DNA of 64,000 nucleotides, taken from positions 1 through 64,000 of the forward strand of contig JAEUWH010000042.1 of assembly GCA_016785955.1 (NCBI GenBank), written 5' to 3'. The translations under genes and the position numbers were made by a program. The notes below the pieces were generated by a model. The model worked only from the letters and a program-made list of their open reading frames with translations, searched no databases and was not told the origin of the DNA. Every line of letters begins with the position of its first letter. The stretch's first letter is position 1. Below are positions 44,992 to 54,314 of the stretch, one piece after another. Origin of the DNA: Pseudobdellovibrionaceae bacterium (GTDB lineage: Bacteria > Bdellovibrionota > Bdellovibrionia > Bdellovibrionales > Bdellovibrionaceae).

Positions 44992-46883
44992 AAAGACTTG
45001 GAATCTTTTTTTGTCTAATTTCAATTTTTTTATTTATGAGCAGCAGAGCGCTTGGCGTCACCCAGCTTTCTTCTGATGCTTTAGACGTAAAAAATAAATT
45101 AGAGATAGAGATTCAAAAAAGTCTAAATAATCTAATTTCAACGCAGCTATCGCCTGAATCTTTTTCGCTTGGAGTAAGAGTACAACTGACTTCTTTGAAA
45201 CCGCCAACGGCAAATGATGCAAAAAAGGTTGATGAATTACCCATTGGTATGAATTTAGGTGCTATTGATGTACGCGAGTTAGTCAGTTCTTACGAAAAGC
45301 AAATCGAAGAATTAAAACTAAAAAAAGAAGATAGAAAAGAAGATAAAAATCAATTTCAACTAAGTTTGATAGAAGTGACCGCAGGCCTGGATGAGAGCTA
45401 TGGAGATGAATATATCAATAAATTCAAGTCTTGGTTGCAAAACAAAATGAGAGCTGAATATGGAAGCATAGCTAAAGCGACCGTTAACAAATTAAATTTG
45501 AAAAAGTTAGCTCCTAAAGAAGATGAAAAATCTAAGCCCGCGGATAAACCTGAATTGAAACCAGAACCTACTTTATGGGATCGAATTAAGGATTTTATCC
45601 CAATCATGATGGCTTTGATTTTTTCATTGTCGCTGTTACAGTTTGGAAGAACCATCAAAAATGGACTATACCAAATTGCCTCTGCTCAGAAAACTTTGAC
45701 CTTGGAATCTAAAAGCGAATGGTTAATTGGCGCCGGAAAAAATGCGGAAAAGCTATTGAGTGGAGGCTCTGGTAGAAATGCAGAGGATCCTAATCAAGTC
45801 AAACGCATCGCTTATGCTATGGATGAATTCGAAAGAATTACGGGCAAGATTGCATTTGTGTGCCTTGAGTTAGGTGATAGATTGAATGAGTTAGTTCGGG
45901 TATGGATTGACTCTGGTGATGACGGATTTATTAAGACAGCTTTATTAATCGATACTATTGTGAACGCTCGTGAAAGGATCATGTCCAAAACAGGCGCCAT
46001 TGCTCCCATCAAAATCCCTATTGATGATCAATTAGTCAAGATGAGTGATGAAAATTTGTCGGAGGCTTATAGTCAGGTTTCTAATATGCCTATTCAAGAT
46101 AAGGTAGAAACACTAGATAGAATCTATTGGGATTTAGTTTCGTTTAAAACTTTAGGGATACATTCCTTAAGGAAACCGTTCGATTTTTTACAAAGTCTAC
46201 CAAAAGAGAACATCATAGAACTACTAGGTACTCAAAAAAAGGAAGCTCAGGCTTTGGCATTGGTGTACTTGCCTAAAGAAACTAAGACAGAAATTTTGAA
46301 TGAGTTTCCAGAAGAAAAAAGAACAGAAATGCTAAAAAATATGTTGATTCAATCACAATTTTCCCAAAAAGAAATCTGGGATATTGATATGTCGGTGAAA
46401 GTGGCATCATTAAATAATACCTTGGGGCCTATAGATAAAATGGTAAATCTTTTTCCAAAGACTTTAGAGGTTTTACAAACTTTGGATCATGTCAGTGAGA
46501 TTAGGATTTTAAGGCAAATTACGAATCAGTTGCCAGACGGTGGAGTGGCTCTAAAGGCTCAGTATATAACATTTGCCTTTATTGATGAGTGGAAAACAGA
46601 TTATATACGAAAATTAGCACAGCAAGCAACTGGGGACGAGATCTTAACTTTAGTAAGACTTATTCCAGAGGCTAAGGAGTTGGTTTTATCGGAATGTCCT
46701 CCGAAAATTAAAATGATTGTAGAAGATGATTTGAAATTAAATACGAAAGTTGATGAGGCAAATCTAAATAAAAAATTAAGCAGCCTTAAATCAAAATGGA
46801 ACAAGTTGCTAGTGTCTGAAAATATTCCTTTTTCTAAAGTGATCAAACCTAAAGATCGAAAGGAGATTAAGGATGCCGCCTAG
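44988..46883 (+). CDS. Membrane-anchored FliG-like protein (locus B)
   Basis: 631 residues with the same topology as 1808-3577: signal peptide (about 1-23), periplasmic domain (24-195; SPESFSLGVRVQLTSL recalls the FliF-type strand pattern, followed by a Lys/Glu helix at 103-120), one membrane helix at about 203-220 and a cytoplasmic region. Residues about 330-625 resemble FliG: LGTQKKEAQALALVYLPKE corresponds to the middle-domain pq-iAl-l motif, and EILTLVRLIPEAKELVLSE with IVEDDLKLN corresponds to the C-terminal torque domain. An extra helical segment (about 225-330) sits between membrane and FliG part. The match is weaker than in locus A. It is co-transcribed with MotA and MotB. Confidence 0.66.
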   Translation: MKRLGIFFCLISIFLFMSSRALGVTQLSSDALDVKNKLEIEIQKSLNNLISTQLSPESFSLGVRVQLTSLKPPTANDAKKVDELPIGMNLGAIDVRELVSSYEKQIEELKLKKEDRKEDKNQFQLSLIEVTAGLDESYGDEYINKFKSWLQNKMRAEYGSIAKATVNKLNLKKLAPKEDEKSKPADKPELKPEPTLWDRIKDFIPIMMALIFSLSLLQFGRTIKNGLYQIASAQKTLTLESKSEWLIGAGKNAEKLLSGGSGRNAEDPNQVKRIAYAMDEFERITGKIAFVCLELGDRLNELVRVWIDSGDDGFIKTALLIDTIVNARERIMSKTGAIAPIKIPIDDQLVKMSDENLSEAYSQVSNMPIQDKVETLDRIYWDLVSFKTLGIHSLRKPFDFLQSLPKENIIELLGTQKKEAQALALVYLPKETKTEILNEFPEEKRTEMLKNMLIQSQFSQKEIWDIDMSVKVASLNNTLGPIDKMVNLFPKTLEVLQTLDHVSEIRILRQITNQLPDGGVALKAQYITFAFIDEWKTDYIRKLAQQATGDEILTLVRLIPEAKELVLSECPPKIKMIVEDDLKLNTKVDEANLNKKLSSLKSKWNKLLVSENIPFSKVIKPKDRKEIKDAA

Positions 46884-47451
46884 TTTTACAAAAATCCTAG
46901 TCTCACTTTTCATTTGCCTACTTTCATTACATGCTCGGGCAGGATTTAGAATCACGGGTGGATTAGGGCTTGGATCGTCCTCATCGAAAAATGAAGTTTC
47001 CCAAAGTGAAGGTCCTTTAACAGATATTTTCACAATAGAGAGTGTTGTTCATTCGCGTTTAATTATTGGAGCAGAACATTTAAGATCCCTTAACTTGAGT
47101 CCTATGAGTACGGGAATAAGTTTTACCGGAATTTTTTTTAGGAACTACTTAAATTCGGTACCAACTCCTTATTATTCAGCGGATGCCGTTCCTTATCATC
47201 TGATTGTAACCAGAGATTTATGTTTTTTCACGGGCGTTGGAATTGGTATCGCACAGTCGAGCCTTTTACCTGATGCTGATGGCAAAAGTTCGAATGCCGC
47301 AGGTTTTTACTTAAGCCCTAGGGCCGGGTCCGAGTTATATTTAACAAAGTCTTTGGGCGTTCGAGGCGAGTTAATGATTGCCATGACAGTCGTTGGCAAG
47401 GGAACCGTTAACTCGGTTTCATTGATTGGGTCTTTATTTTATTCTTTTTAA
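46873..47451 (+). CDS. Small outer-membrane beta-barrel protein (locus B)
   Basis: 192 residues with a signal peptide (LVSLFICLLSLHARA) and a barrel-like mature part rich in Gly, Ser and aromatic strands (GFRITGGLGLGSSSS; LCFFTGVGIGIAQSSL), ending with the classic C-terminal aromatic strand SLIGSLFYSF. The start overlaps the upstream FliG-like gene by 11 bases with a strong AGGAG..AAGG region. It lies between the FliG-like gene and motA, so it is likely a physical part of the same assembly. The closest look-alike in the window is 28409-29029. Confidence 0.72.
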   Translation: MPPSFTKILVSLFICLLSLHARAGFRITGGLGLGSSSSKNEVSQSEGPLTDIFTIESVVHSRLIIGAEHLRSLNLSPMSTGISFTGIFFRNYLNSVPTPYYSADAVPYHLIVTRDLCFFTGVGIGIAQSSLLPDADGKSSNAAGFYLSPRAGSELYLTKSLGVRGELMIAMTVVGKGTVNSVSLIGSLFYSF

Positions 47452-47463
47452 AGGAGAGAAAAA

Positions 47464-48246
47464 ATGAATTTTTCATCTTTAGTTGGTATTTTTTTAGCGG
47501 TGGGAGTGATGGTAGGTACTATCATGATGTCTACCAAAAACTCAAAGATTTTTTTAGACACTCATGCCTTTATGATTGTTATAGGTGGAACTTTAGCGGC
47601 TAGCTTGCTAAGTTTTTCCGGAAAAAAAATTGTCCAATTGACTAAGGTTTTTTTTAAAAAAGTCTTAGGAAAAAACAACGAGATTTTTTTGGCTATCGCT
47701 GAAATTGTAGATTTAGCTAAGGGATATCGTGATAATGACAATTATTTAAGAGATAAAATGAAGAGTTTAAAAACACCTTTTTTGGCAGATGCTGTTGAAA
47801 TGATGACCGAAGGCGGTATTGATCCCGAGGATTTGGATAAGATATTAACCAAACGAGCTATCGCAATGAATCACCGTTATGAAGAAGATGCTGAAATGTT
47901 TAAAACTCTTTCCAAGTTTCCTCCAGCGTTTGGTTTACTTGGGGCCGTTATTGGTATGATTACATTGATGCAAGGATTGGGGGGGGCCGATGCGTTTGCG
48001 ACGGTGGGACCTTCTATGGCCGTAGCACTTGTGGCGACCATGTATGGTATCGCTGTTGCCAATTTCTTTTTCTTGCCTTTGGGTGAAAATTTATCGCGGG
48101 TTAATAAACAAGATCATATCGTCAGGCAGATGGTGGTAGATGGGATTAAATTGATAAGGCAAAAAAAGCATCCGTTGGTTGTTGAAGAAACTTTGAAGTG
48201 TTATTTGTTGCCGGCGGAACGATCTAAAATGAAAAAAGCAGCGTAA
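47464..48246 (+). CDS. motA: MotA-like stator protein (locus B)
   Basis: 260 residues, four predicted membrane helices. It aligns by eye with the locus A MotA: MNFSSLVGIF, STKNSKIFLDTHAFMIVIGGT, FLADAVEMMTEGG, SKFPPAFGLLGAVIGMITLMQ with the conserved proline, and ATMYGIAVANFFFLPLGE with the second. It lacks the Ser/Gly tail of the locus A protein. The loop arginine seen in the locus A copy (FLRDA) is alanine here (FLADA). AAAGGAGAG precedes the ATG at a good distance. motB follows after 32 bp. Confidence 0.92.
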   Translation: MNFSSLVGIFLAVGVMVGTIMMSTKNSKIFLDTHAFMIVIGGTLAASLLSFSGKKIVQLTKVFFKKVLGKNNEIFLAIAEIVDLAKGYRDNDNYLRDKMKSLKTPFLADAVEMMTEGGIDPEDLDKILTKRAIAMNHRYEEDAEMFKTLSKFPPAFGLLGAVIGMITLMQGLGGADAFATVGPSMAVALVATMYGIAVANFFFLPLGENLSRVNKQDHIVRQMVVDGIKLIRQKKHPLVVEETLKCYLLPAERSKMKKAA

Positions 48247-48278
48247 CTTATAATATAGCTGCCGAGCGGGAGTTTTCT

Positions 48279-49139
48279 ATGGGTGTTGCCAAAAAATGGA
48301 GCCAAGATAAAGAGGAACAGCAAAATCATTCATCTTTAAATATTGTGGAATCAGAATCTTCAGATCACGATGACTACCACGAAGATATAAGTGGTGGGCA
48401 TGGCAAGAAAGTAGACGAAGGCGAGGGGCCGTGGTTAGTCAGTTATGCTGATATGATGACTTTGCTTATGGGGTTTTTTGCATTGATCGCGAGTTTTTCA
48501 AAGCCGGATGCTAAAGAATTTGATAAAGTGGCTGCGGCCTCTAGTAAATTTTTTGGTGGAAAATATGAAGCCCCTTATGAAAAACTGTCTCAATCCATGA
48601 GTAAAGTGATACGGGAGAATAAATTAGAAGATAATGTTAAAATTGAGGTTGGGCCCGAGGGCGTTGAAATGACCTTTACTGGAACTATGTTCTTTGATTC
48701 TGGGGGAATAAAGGTTAAAGAGGAAGCTGCGGAATTACTGAATAAGCTTTCCGGCGCCATTAGAAAAGAAACATCAAATTTTAGTGCCATCATAGAGGGA
48801 CATACAGATAATACTCCTATTAATCACGAAATTATTGCCAGTAATTGGGAGCTTTCTGGGATTAGAGCTGCCAGAATCGCCAAAATTTTTGAAGACAATG
48901 GCTTTTCAAAGAAACAATTAACTATCATAGGTTGGGGGGAAACGAGACCCATTGTTAGTAATGAAAATTCTGATGGAACACCTAATTTAGAAAATAGAAC
49001 AAAAAATAGGAGAGTTATGATTAGGGTTTACAAGGAGTTCGAAAACAAATCTCAAGCACGAAGTGCGGCATCGGCGGTGAGTTCAGCAATCCCTTCAGAA
49101 GCGCGAGAAAGTAAAAAAAGCGAAAGTGTTTCAAAATAA
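48279..49139 (+). CDS. motB: MotB-like stator protein (locus B)
   Basis: 286 residues. A long acidic, histidine-rich N-tail (about 1-50) precedes the membrane helix with the ion-carrying Asp58 (SYADMMTLLMGFF). The OmpA-like peptidoglycan-binding domain spans about 120-255 (IEGHTDNTPI, SNWELSGIRAARIA, GWGETRPI, NRTKNRRVMIRV). A short Ser/Ala-rich tail follows; there is no coiled-coil extension as in locus A. The ribosome-binding site CGGGAG is clear. A perfect 20-bp palindrome begins 14 bases after the stop. Confidence 0.92.
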   Translation: MGVAKKWSQDKEEQQNHSSLNIVESESSDHDDYHEDISGGHGKKVDEGEGPWLVSYADMMTLLMGFFALIASFSKPDAKEFDKVAAASSKFFGGKYEAPYEKLSQSMSKVIRENKLEDNVKIEVGPEGVEMTFTGTMFFDSGGIKVKEEAAELLNKLSGAIRKETSNFSAIIEGHTDNTPINHEIIASNWELSGIRAARIAKIFEDNGFSKKQLTIIGWGETRPIVSNENSDGTPNLENRTKNRRVMIRVYKEFENKSQARSAASAVSSAIPSEARESKKSESVSK

Positions 49140-49152
49140 GATCTGATCTCAA

Positions 49153-49172
49153 TTTGTATTATATAATACAAA
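49153..49172. repeat. Perfect 20-bp palindrome after motB (locus B)
   Basis: TTTGTATTAT and ATAATACAAA are exact reverse complements with no spacer. It sits between motB and the following operon's promoter, 66 bp upstream of the -35-like element. The AT-rich symmetry fits a regulator dimer site better than a terminator, as no T-run follows. Confidence 0.65.
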
Positions 49173-49237
49173 GCTTATTTACTTTAAAAGTGGAAAATCC
49201 TAATTTAGGCGACTTAATAAATTTCTGTTAAAATGAG

Positions 49238-49264
49238 TACTTATTTTTTAAAAAAAGCCGATAA
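49238..49264 (+). promoter_or_regulatory. Sigma-28 (FliA)-like promoter for the locus B lipoprotein genes
   Basis: GCCGATAA at 49257-49264 is a perfect match to the flagellar sigma-28 -10 consensus. TACTTATT at 49238-49245, exactly 11 bp upstream, matches TAAAGTTT at 4 of 8 positions. This would place the three downstream lipoprotein genes in a flagellar-type regulon, separate from the motA-motB transcript. Confidence 0.5.
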
Positions 49265-49299
49265 GTTGTAACATGATAGTGAGCTTAGGGAGTGTGAAA

Positions 49300-51837
49300 G
49301 TGGCGGTCCATAAAATGATGGCTGAGTGGCTTCCGTCTAGAAAAATAGTTATTTTGTTTTTAGGGTTGGTCGTCCTTTTTTCGACGACGTCTTGCCTTCA
49401 AGAGCGTGGAAAAAAAGAAGTGTCAGTCTCAGTTCCGAGCTGGTTTGAGGGCGTGAAAGAAGTAAAAAATCTTGGAGGAAATCCGGCTTCGGTTAAAATA
49501 ACTTGGAATGCCGCTGAAGTTCCGGTCACGGCTTATCGTGTATACTCTTTAATATATAATACAGAAACAAAACTTAATGAGTGGTCACAGATTGACGAGG
49601 TGACTTCGGATCAGTTTTCTTATGTGCATTCAGAATTAAGTTCTGGGCAGGTTTATACCTATATGGTTCGAGCTGTTAATTCTTCAGAAGTCGAAGACGT
49701 GAATTCAAAACAATTGGCGACAGTGGCTTTTGAAGGAATTTCTTCTGTGCGAGTCACCGGTGCGAACACGGCAACAGTGTCATTGAACAATGGGACTGGC
49801 GCTTTTGATGAGGTTCGGGTTTACGCTCAACCGGTCAGGGCTGGCAGTGGAAAAGTTCTTATTAAGGCGATAAAAGGGAATGTAACGTCAATTGATGTTA
49901 CCAATTTGAATTCTGGAGTAAAATACAAATTTTTTGTAAATGCGTACATGAGTTACCTGGCTGGCGAAGATGGTAACGAAATATATGTTGAAGGTAAAAC
50001 TAATAGCGAAACTTTTGGTTCGGGATCAAATAATGATACAAATTATTCTTATCGCGGAGTTATGGCGGTGCAGGCTTTCGGTGATGCGCCCAATGCCCCT
50101 AAAGACCCTAAGGCAAGAATGGTCAAACTGGTTTGGAATCCTTTTAATGGAGCATCTAGTTCTACGAAATATCGAGTGATAAGATCTTCTACCGCTTATA
50201 CTCCTGATCTAACAACCGCGCTAACCTGTTCGTCATCCATGGCGCAATCATGTATTGTTAGTTGCACTAATACAGGGACCGGTACCCAGACGTGTGATGA
50301 TATTAACGTGGCGTCGCCGCCGATGACCTACAACTATGTCATCACGCAGGTTAAAAAGAATTCATCTACCAACGAAGAATGGGTGGAAGAATTACCTGAC
50401 AGTAATGCAAATGAATTTTATGTCAAAGTGGCGATTCCTTCAGATTATATGGTTTTAGTTCAAAGAGATGCTGCTAATTTTGAGATGTGTAAAATGTTGG
50501 GACAGACGTCTAATCCTAGAAAAAATCAAAGATGTTCTTATACCGGAATTGCGGCGAGTCCCTATAATTCGGGACCCAACAAAGCGGCCTTGAATTTTGA
50601 TAGTGGATATTATGATTTTGGATATAACCTTTTTGTTGATCGCTACCGCTTAGCCTGCAATTGGACGAGGGTTTCACCCTCGTGTGGGCCGAATGGTTGC
50701 ATTGGTGTTACAGGCAACTCGTCAACAGCTGGGGCGCCTGATAACTCTTTAGGGCAGCCTGGAGACGTCTATTTTGCACTGAATCCATTTTATGGTGCCA
50801 ACTGTTATTATAAAAATGGAACGAGTTGGATTTCTACGGCCGCTCTAACAACGGCAGATCAATTTAGAGTGGTTGCTAGAATCGATCCTGGAGAGGACGG
50901 AAAAAGACACTACCCTCAGTTGAATGGTTTTGGTCAGGCCCAGGCATATAATTTTTGTAGTAATCAATCTTCGGCCTACGGCAATAAGCGATTAATGAGA
51001 CGACGAGAATACGTGCATGCCTCGGCTTTTGCAACGTTACCTGGTGAGCCTAATGCTGTTTTTGATGAAGTTGCTGAATATAATTTAAGGGAAGGAATTT
51101 ATAGCTCAGCGCTTGTAACAGGTGGGCAGTTGCCTGGCTATCGTCGATGTGCCTCAGGGTCAGCGGCAAGTATGTTAACATTGCCAACCACTGTTGCTGA
51201 TGTTGTAGCACCGACTAATTACAGATCCCAAATGTTTACTGCCTATACGCCGGGAATACTTAATTATATGAATTCGCCATATTTTATCGGAACACCAGCT
51301 ACGGAGAACTGTGTCTCTCGTTGGGGAGCTCAAGATCCGATATCTCATACTTCATTCGATGGAAACAACACCGTCATGGCGGATACTTTTGTTAGAACGA
51401 ATATAGGTACAAATCCTCCGGTATTCTCGCCCGTGGCATCGGATAGTGATTCTGGAGTTATTTACGATTGGGGAAATTATCAATTTGATGGTGTTACGAG
51501 TGGCTTGACACAGTATGATTCAGCAACGTTTTTTAAAAGCACAGCCATTAATTCGACGACTATGACGACTTTACCCAAATACATTTTGACTATGGGTTTA
51601 GCGCTGATCAATTCTTCTTTTTCAGCTTATCGAAACTCTTCAGATCTTATTTATAATGGTACACTTGGGCCAAGCGCTTTTAATGGTGGAAGCAACGCAA
51701 CTCTAACACACGTCTATGATGCAACTACGGCAAGATACACTATGATGGAAGGGACCAAGAATAGATTTTCCTACACTATTCATCCTGATATTTCTAGCAC
51801 ACGAATTAAAGTATGGTGTGCGGTGGAGGCTGAATGA
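49300..51837 (+). CDS. FN3 lipoprotein with cysteine-rich lectin/FGE-like C-domain
   Basis: 845 residues. Lipobox TTSC (Cys32). Two FN3-like domains cover about 45-240 (GGNPASVKITWN, VYTYMVRAVNSS), then an FN3-like or linker domain. From about 390 to the end a cysteine-rich domain follows (LVQRDAANFEMCKMLG, YDFGYNLFVDRYRLACNWT, KRLMRRREYVHASAFA, YRRCASGSAA) that recalls C-type-lectin/FGE-fold domains. I start at the GTG at 49300, which has AGGGAG 7 bp upstream; the ATGs at 49273 and 49315 are alternatives. The first would be almost leaderless behind the sigma-28-like element. The next gene is a tandem paralogue overlapping by 4 bases. Likely a surface adhesin. Confidence 0.75.
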   Translation: MAVHKMMAEWLPSRKIVILFLGLVVLFSTTSCLQERGKKEVSVSVPSWFEGVKEVKNLGGNPASVKITWNAAEVPVTAYRVYSLIYNTETKLNEWSQIDEVTSDQFSYVHSELSSGQVYTYMVRAVNSSEVEDVNSKQLATVAFEGISSVRVTGANTATVSLNNGTGAFDEVRVYAQPVRAGSGKVLIKAIKGNVTSIDVTNLNSGVKYKFFVNAYMSYLAGEDGNEIYVEGKTNSETFGSGSNNDTNYSYRGVMAVQAFGDAPNAPKDPKARMVKLVWNPFNGASSSTKYRVIRSSTAYTPDLTTALTCSSSMAQSCIVSCTNTGTGTQTCDDINVASPPMTYNYVITQVKKNSSTNEEWVEELPDSNANEFYVKVAIPSDYMVLVQRDAANFEMCKMLGQTSNPRKNQRCSYTGIAASPYNSGPNKAALNFDSGYYDFGYNLFVDRYRLACNWTRVSPSCGPNGCIGVTGNSSTAGAPDNSLGQPGDVYFALNPFYGANCYYKNGTSWISTAALTTADQFRVVARIDPGEDGKRHYPQLNGFGQAQAYNFCSNQSSAYGNKRLMRRREYVHASAFATLPGEPNAVFDEVAEYNLREGIYSSALVTGGQLPGYRRCASGSAASMLTLPTTVADVVAPTNYRSQMFTAYTPGILNYMNSPYFIGTPATENCVSRWGAQDPISHTSFDGNNTVMADTFVRTNIGTNPPVFSPVASDSDSGVIYDWGNYQFDGVTSGLTQYDSATFFKSTAINSTTMTTLPKYILTMGLALINSSFSAYRNSSDLIYNGTLGPSAFNGGSNATLTHVYDATTARYTMMEGTKNRFSYTIHPDISSTRIKVWCAVEAE

Positions 51838-54311
51838 TAAAGAGTAACTTTTTGAAAGTTATTTTTATTTTCATCAGTATTTTTATGACGTCTTGTTTTG
51901 ATAATGCTGGAGGCGAGATTTCTAGCTCGTCTACAGCGCGGGACGAGTCTAAGAAGAGTCTTGTTAATTCTTTGAATTGGTCTGGAGCCAAAACAGGATT
52001 GAATAAAATCACAGGCGTATTAATCACTTGGGAGTTACCATCTGTCGAGGTGACTTCATTCAAGGTCTACAGATATTCAGGGAAAAATTTAAATTTGTTA
52101 GCTACACTTTCAAATACAACAAAGGGTTATATTGATGGTTCTGTCACTTGGGGTGTTATCTATACCTATATCGTTAGAGCTGTGGATAAAAATGGAGTTG
52201 AAGATGATAATACCAATAAAGTTTCCGCACTGTCCTGGTCTGGAGTGGCATCGGCTCAAGCGCTGAATCGCTCAACAATTCAGGTCAATTTTTCTAATGC
52301 CGTTGCCGTTATTGACGAGGTCAGGATTTATATTCAACCGGCATCTGGTGGCGATAAAGAGTTGATTAAAACAGTAACGGGATCTGATGTTTCTACTGAA
52401 ATTTCCGGTTTAAAAACAGGATTTAAATACAAAGTGAGTGCTCAGGCATATGTAGCCAGTTTGAAAAAAGAAGACGGTAACGAGGCCACCTTTGAAGTTT
52501 CAACTAATACACTCGGTTATCATGATGAAAATGCGTCCATTTCAAAATGGTTGAATGTTGTCAATCTTAGGGCCTTTGGTGCTTCTTCTGCGGCCCCAGT
52601 CCATCCTGTATTTCCAGAAAGGACACCGACAGCCGAACTAGTAGAGCTTTCTTTTAAAAGTTTTAATGGGATGGATGCTGGGACAACCTATGTGGTGACA
52701 CGAGTTTCTGAAAACACGTATTTAGATACGTCGTCCGAGGTGCCCTGTGATACGACAACAAAAACCTCGTGTCGGGTTAAGTGTTCGTCAAGCTCCTACA
52801 CCATGACTGGGTCTGGAATTTTAACTTGCAGGGACGAAAAAGCCGGGCCTTCACCAGCCCGTTACAGATACACGATGTCTGTTCAGCATTCCAGTGGTAC
52901 TTTGACTTGGGTGGAGCCACTACCCAAAGACAATTTGGATAATTTTAGCGTGGTTGTTCCAATGCCGCCAGCCAATATGATTTTAGTTCAAAGAGATGCT
53001 GTGAATTATGAAATGTGTGGACAGATGAATGCCGCTGTTGATCCTAAAAATCATAATCGGTGTCCTTACACAGGAATCGGGGCGATACCCTACAATTCAG
53101 GGCCAGGAAAACCAGCACTCACCTTTGTATCAGGTTTCTATGATTTTGGTTACAACTTGTTTGAAGACCGCTTTCCATTAGGTTGCAATTGGACGAAGGG
53201 TTCAGCTGGGGGGAAATGTGGTTCCGGGCAGACGACAGGTGACTGCATAGGATCCAGTGACGTTGCCAACGTTCTTCCTAGTAGTACGATTGGTAGTGAC
53301 GGGGATGTTTTTTACATGATGTGGCCTAGCGAGAATTTGTGTTTATATAAGTACGGTACATCCTGGTTAAGGCCGTATCAAATATTCACGACAGTTCCCG
53401 ACAGCAAGACAGCCTACGCCAAAATGTACAGATCAAATCCTAACCAAACAGATAATGGAGGCGTCCTTCCAACCCAAAGGGAAGTTACAAGTCAGTATGC
53501 CAGTGCTCTTGTGTGCCAGGCTCAAGAAGATAGTGTTTATGGAAGTAAAAGGATACCTAGGATGAGAGAGTTTCGAGCCATGCAGGCATTTCCAACCGTA
53601 GCCGGTGAACTTTATGGTATGACCTACAGTGCCGCTTCGACCGTGTATAGTGGGAATTCCTTTAACTCTTCTAGTGGATTCAGATGTCCTAGTGCTATTG
53701 GCACAAACTACACATGGCCAGCAGATGTTGCGGGTTTATTCACGGGGCTTAATGAATTAATGGGAGTCTATTCCAACTCTGTTTACCAAGGAAATGTTTT
53801 TAAAATAAACTCCCTAGCGAACGTCGACTGCCAATCTAGATATGGTGCTCATCAAATGCATCTTGGTACCTGGTGGTGGACTAGCGATGTATTTACATGG
53901 AATTCGACAACAAAAATTGTGACGGGAACGAGTTCAGTTATAGATGATGGCAATCGTGATTTATTAACAGATATAAATGGAGGTCAGACAGGATACCAGA
54001 TGAATTATACCACGGGAACTCCGAATGGTACGACACAATATCTTTATGGGATTAGTTCCAATACCAACGTTTATTTCATGTCGATTCCCTTGGGAATGCC
54101 CATATTAACATCGTCGGCGACCTCTTATTTATCAAGACTTTTATTTACAGAGAACTACGGTCCCACAATTTATTTCGCACATACAACCACCGCTACCTAT
54201 ACTGATAGGGGTGTTCGGACCCATGGTCGTTGGTCTACAAGTTTAGATACGACTGCTTTGTCAGGCGGATCATCACAGACCAGTACACGATGTGTGATGT
54301 CGGCGGACTAA
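51834..54311 (+). CDS. FN3 lipoprotein with cysteine-rich lectin/FGE-like C-domain (tandem paralogue)
   Basis: 825 residues; lipobox MTSC (Cys21). Same plan as the preceding gene: FN3-like domains (KITGVLITWELPSVEV, VIYTYIVRAVDKNGVEDD), then the cysteine-rich C-domain with nearly identical landmarks (LVQRDAVNYEMCGQMN, YDFGYNLFEDRFPLGCNWT, ALVCQAQEDSVYGSKR). The ATG overlaps the upstream stop (ATGA). The pair mirrors the tandem FN3/FG-GAP pair of locus A but with a different C-terminal module. A duplication followed by divergence is the simplest history. Confidence 0.75.
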   Translation: MIKSNFLKVIFIFISIFMTSCFDNAGGEISSSSTARDESKKSLVNSLNWSGAKTGLNKITGVLITWELPSVEVTSFKVYRYSGKNLNLLATLSNTTKGYIDGSVTWGVIYTYIVRAVDKNGVEDDNTNKVSALSWSGVASAQALNRSTIQVNFSNAVAVIDEVRIYIQPASGGDKELIKTVTGSDVSTEISGLKTGFKYKVSAQAYVASLKKEDGNEATFEVSTNTLGYHDENASISKWLNVVNLRAFGASSAAPVHPVFPERTPTAELVELSFKSFNGMDAGTTYVVTRVSENTYLDTSSEVPCDTTTKTSCRVKCSSSSYTMTGSGILTCRDEKAGPSPARYRYTMSVQHSSGTLTWVEPLPKDNLDNFSVVVPMPPANMILVQRDAVNYEMCGQMNAAVDPKNHNRCPYTGIGAIPYNSGPGKPALTFVSGFYDFGYNLFEDRFPLGCNWTKGSAGGKCGSGQTTGDCIGSSDVANVLPSSTIGSDGDVFYMMWPSENLCLYKYGTSWLRPYQIFTTVPDSKTAYAKMYRSNPNQTDNGGVLPTQREVTSQYASALVCQAQEDSVYGSKRIPRMREFRAMQAFPTVAGELYGMTYSAASTVYSGNSFNSSSGFRCPSAIGTNYTWPADVAGLFTGLNELMGVYSNSVYQGNVFKINSLANVDCQSRYGAHQMHLGTWWWTSDVFTWNSTTKIVTGTSSVIDDGNRDLLTDINGGQTGYQMNYTTGTPNGTTQYLYGISSNTNVYFMSIPLGMPILTSSATSYLSRLLFTENYGPTIYFAHTTTATYTDRGVRTHGRWSTSLDTTALSGGSSQTSTRCVMSAD

Positions 54312-54314
54312 AGT

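Noticed and set aside
47464-49139. TolQ/TolR or ExbB/ExbD energy-transducing pair
   Set aside because: Four-helix MotA topology with the PAFGLLG motif and MotB with a full OmpA-like peptidoglycan-binding domain identify true MotA/MotB family members.
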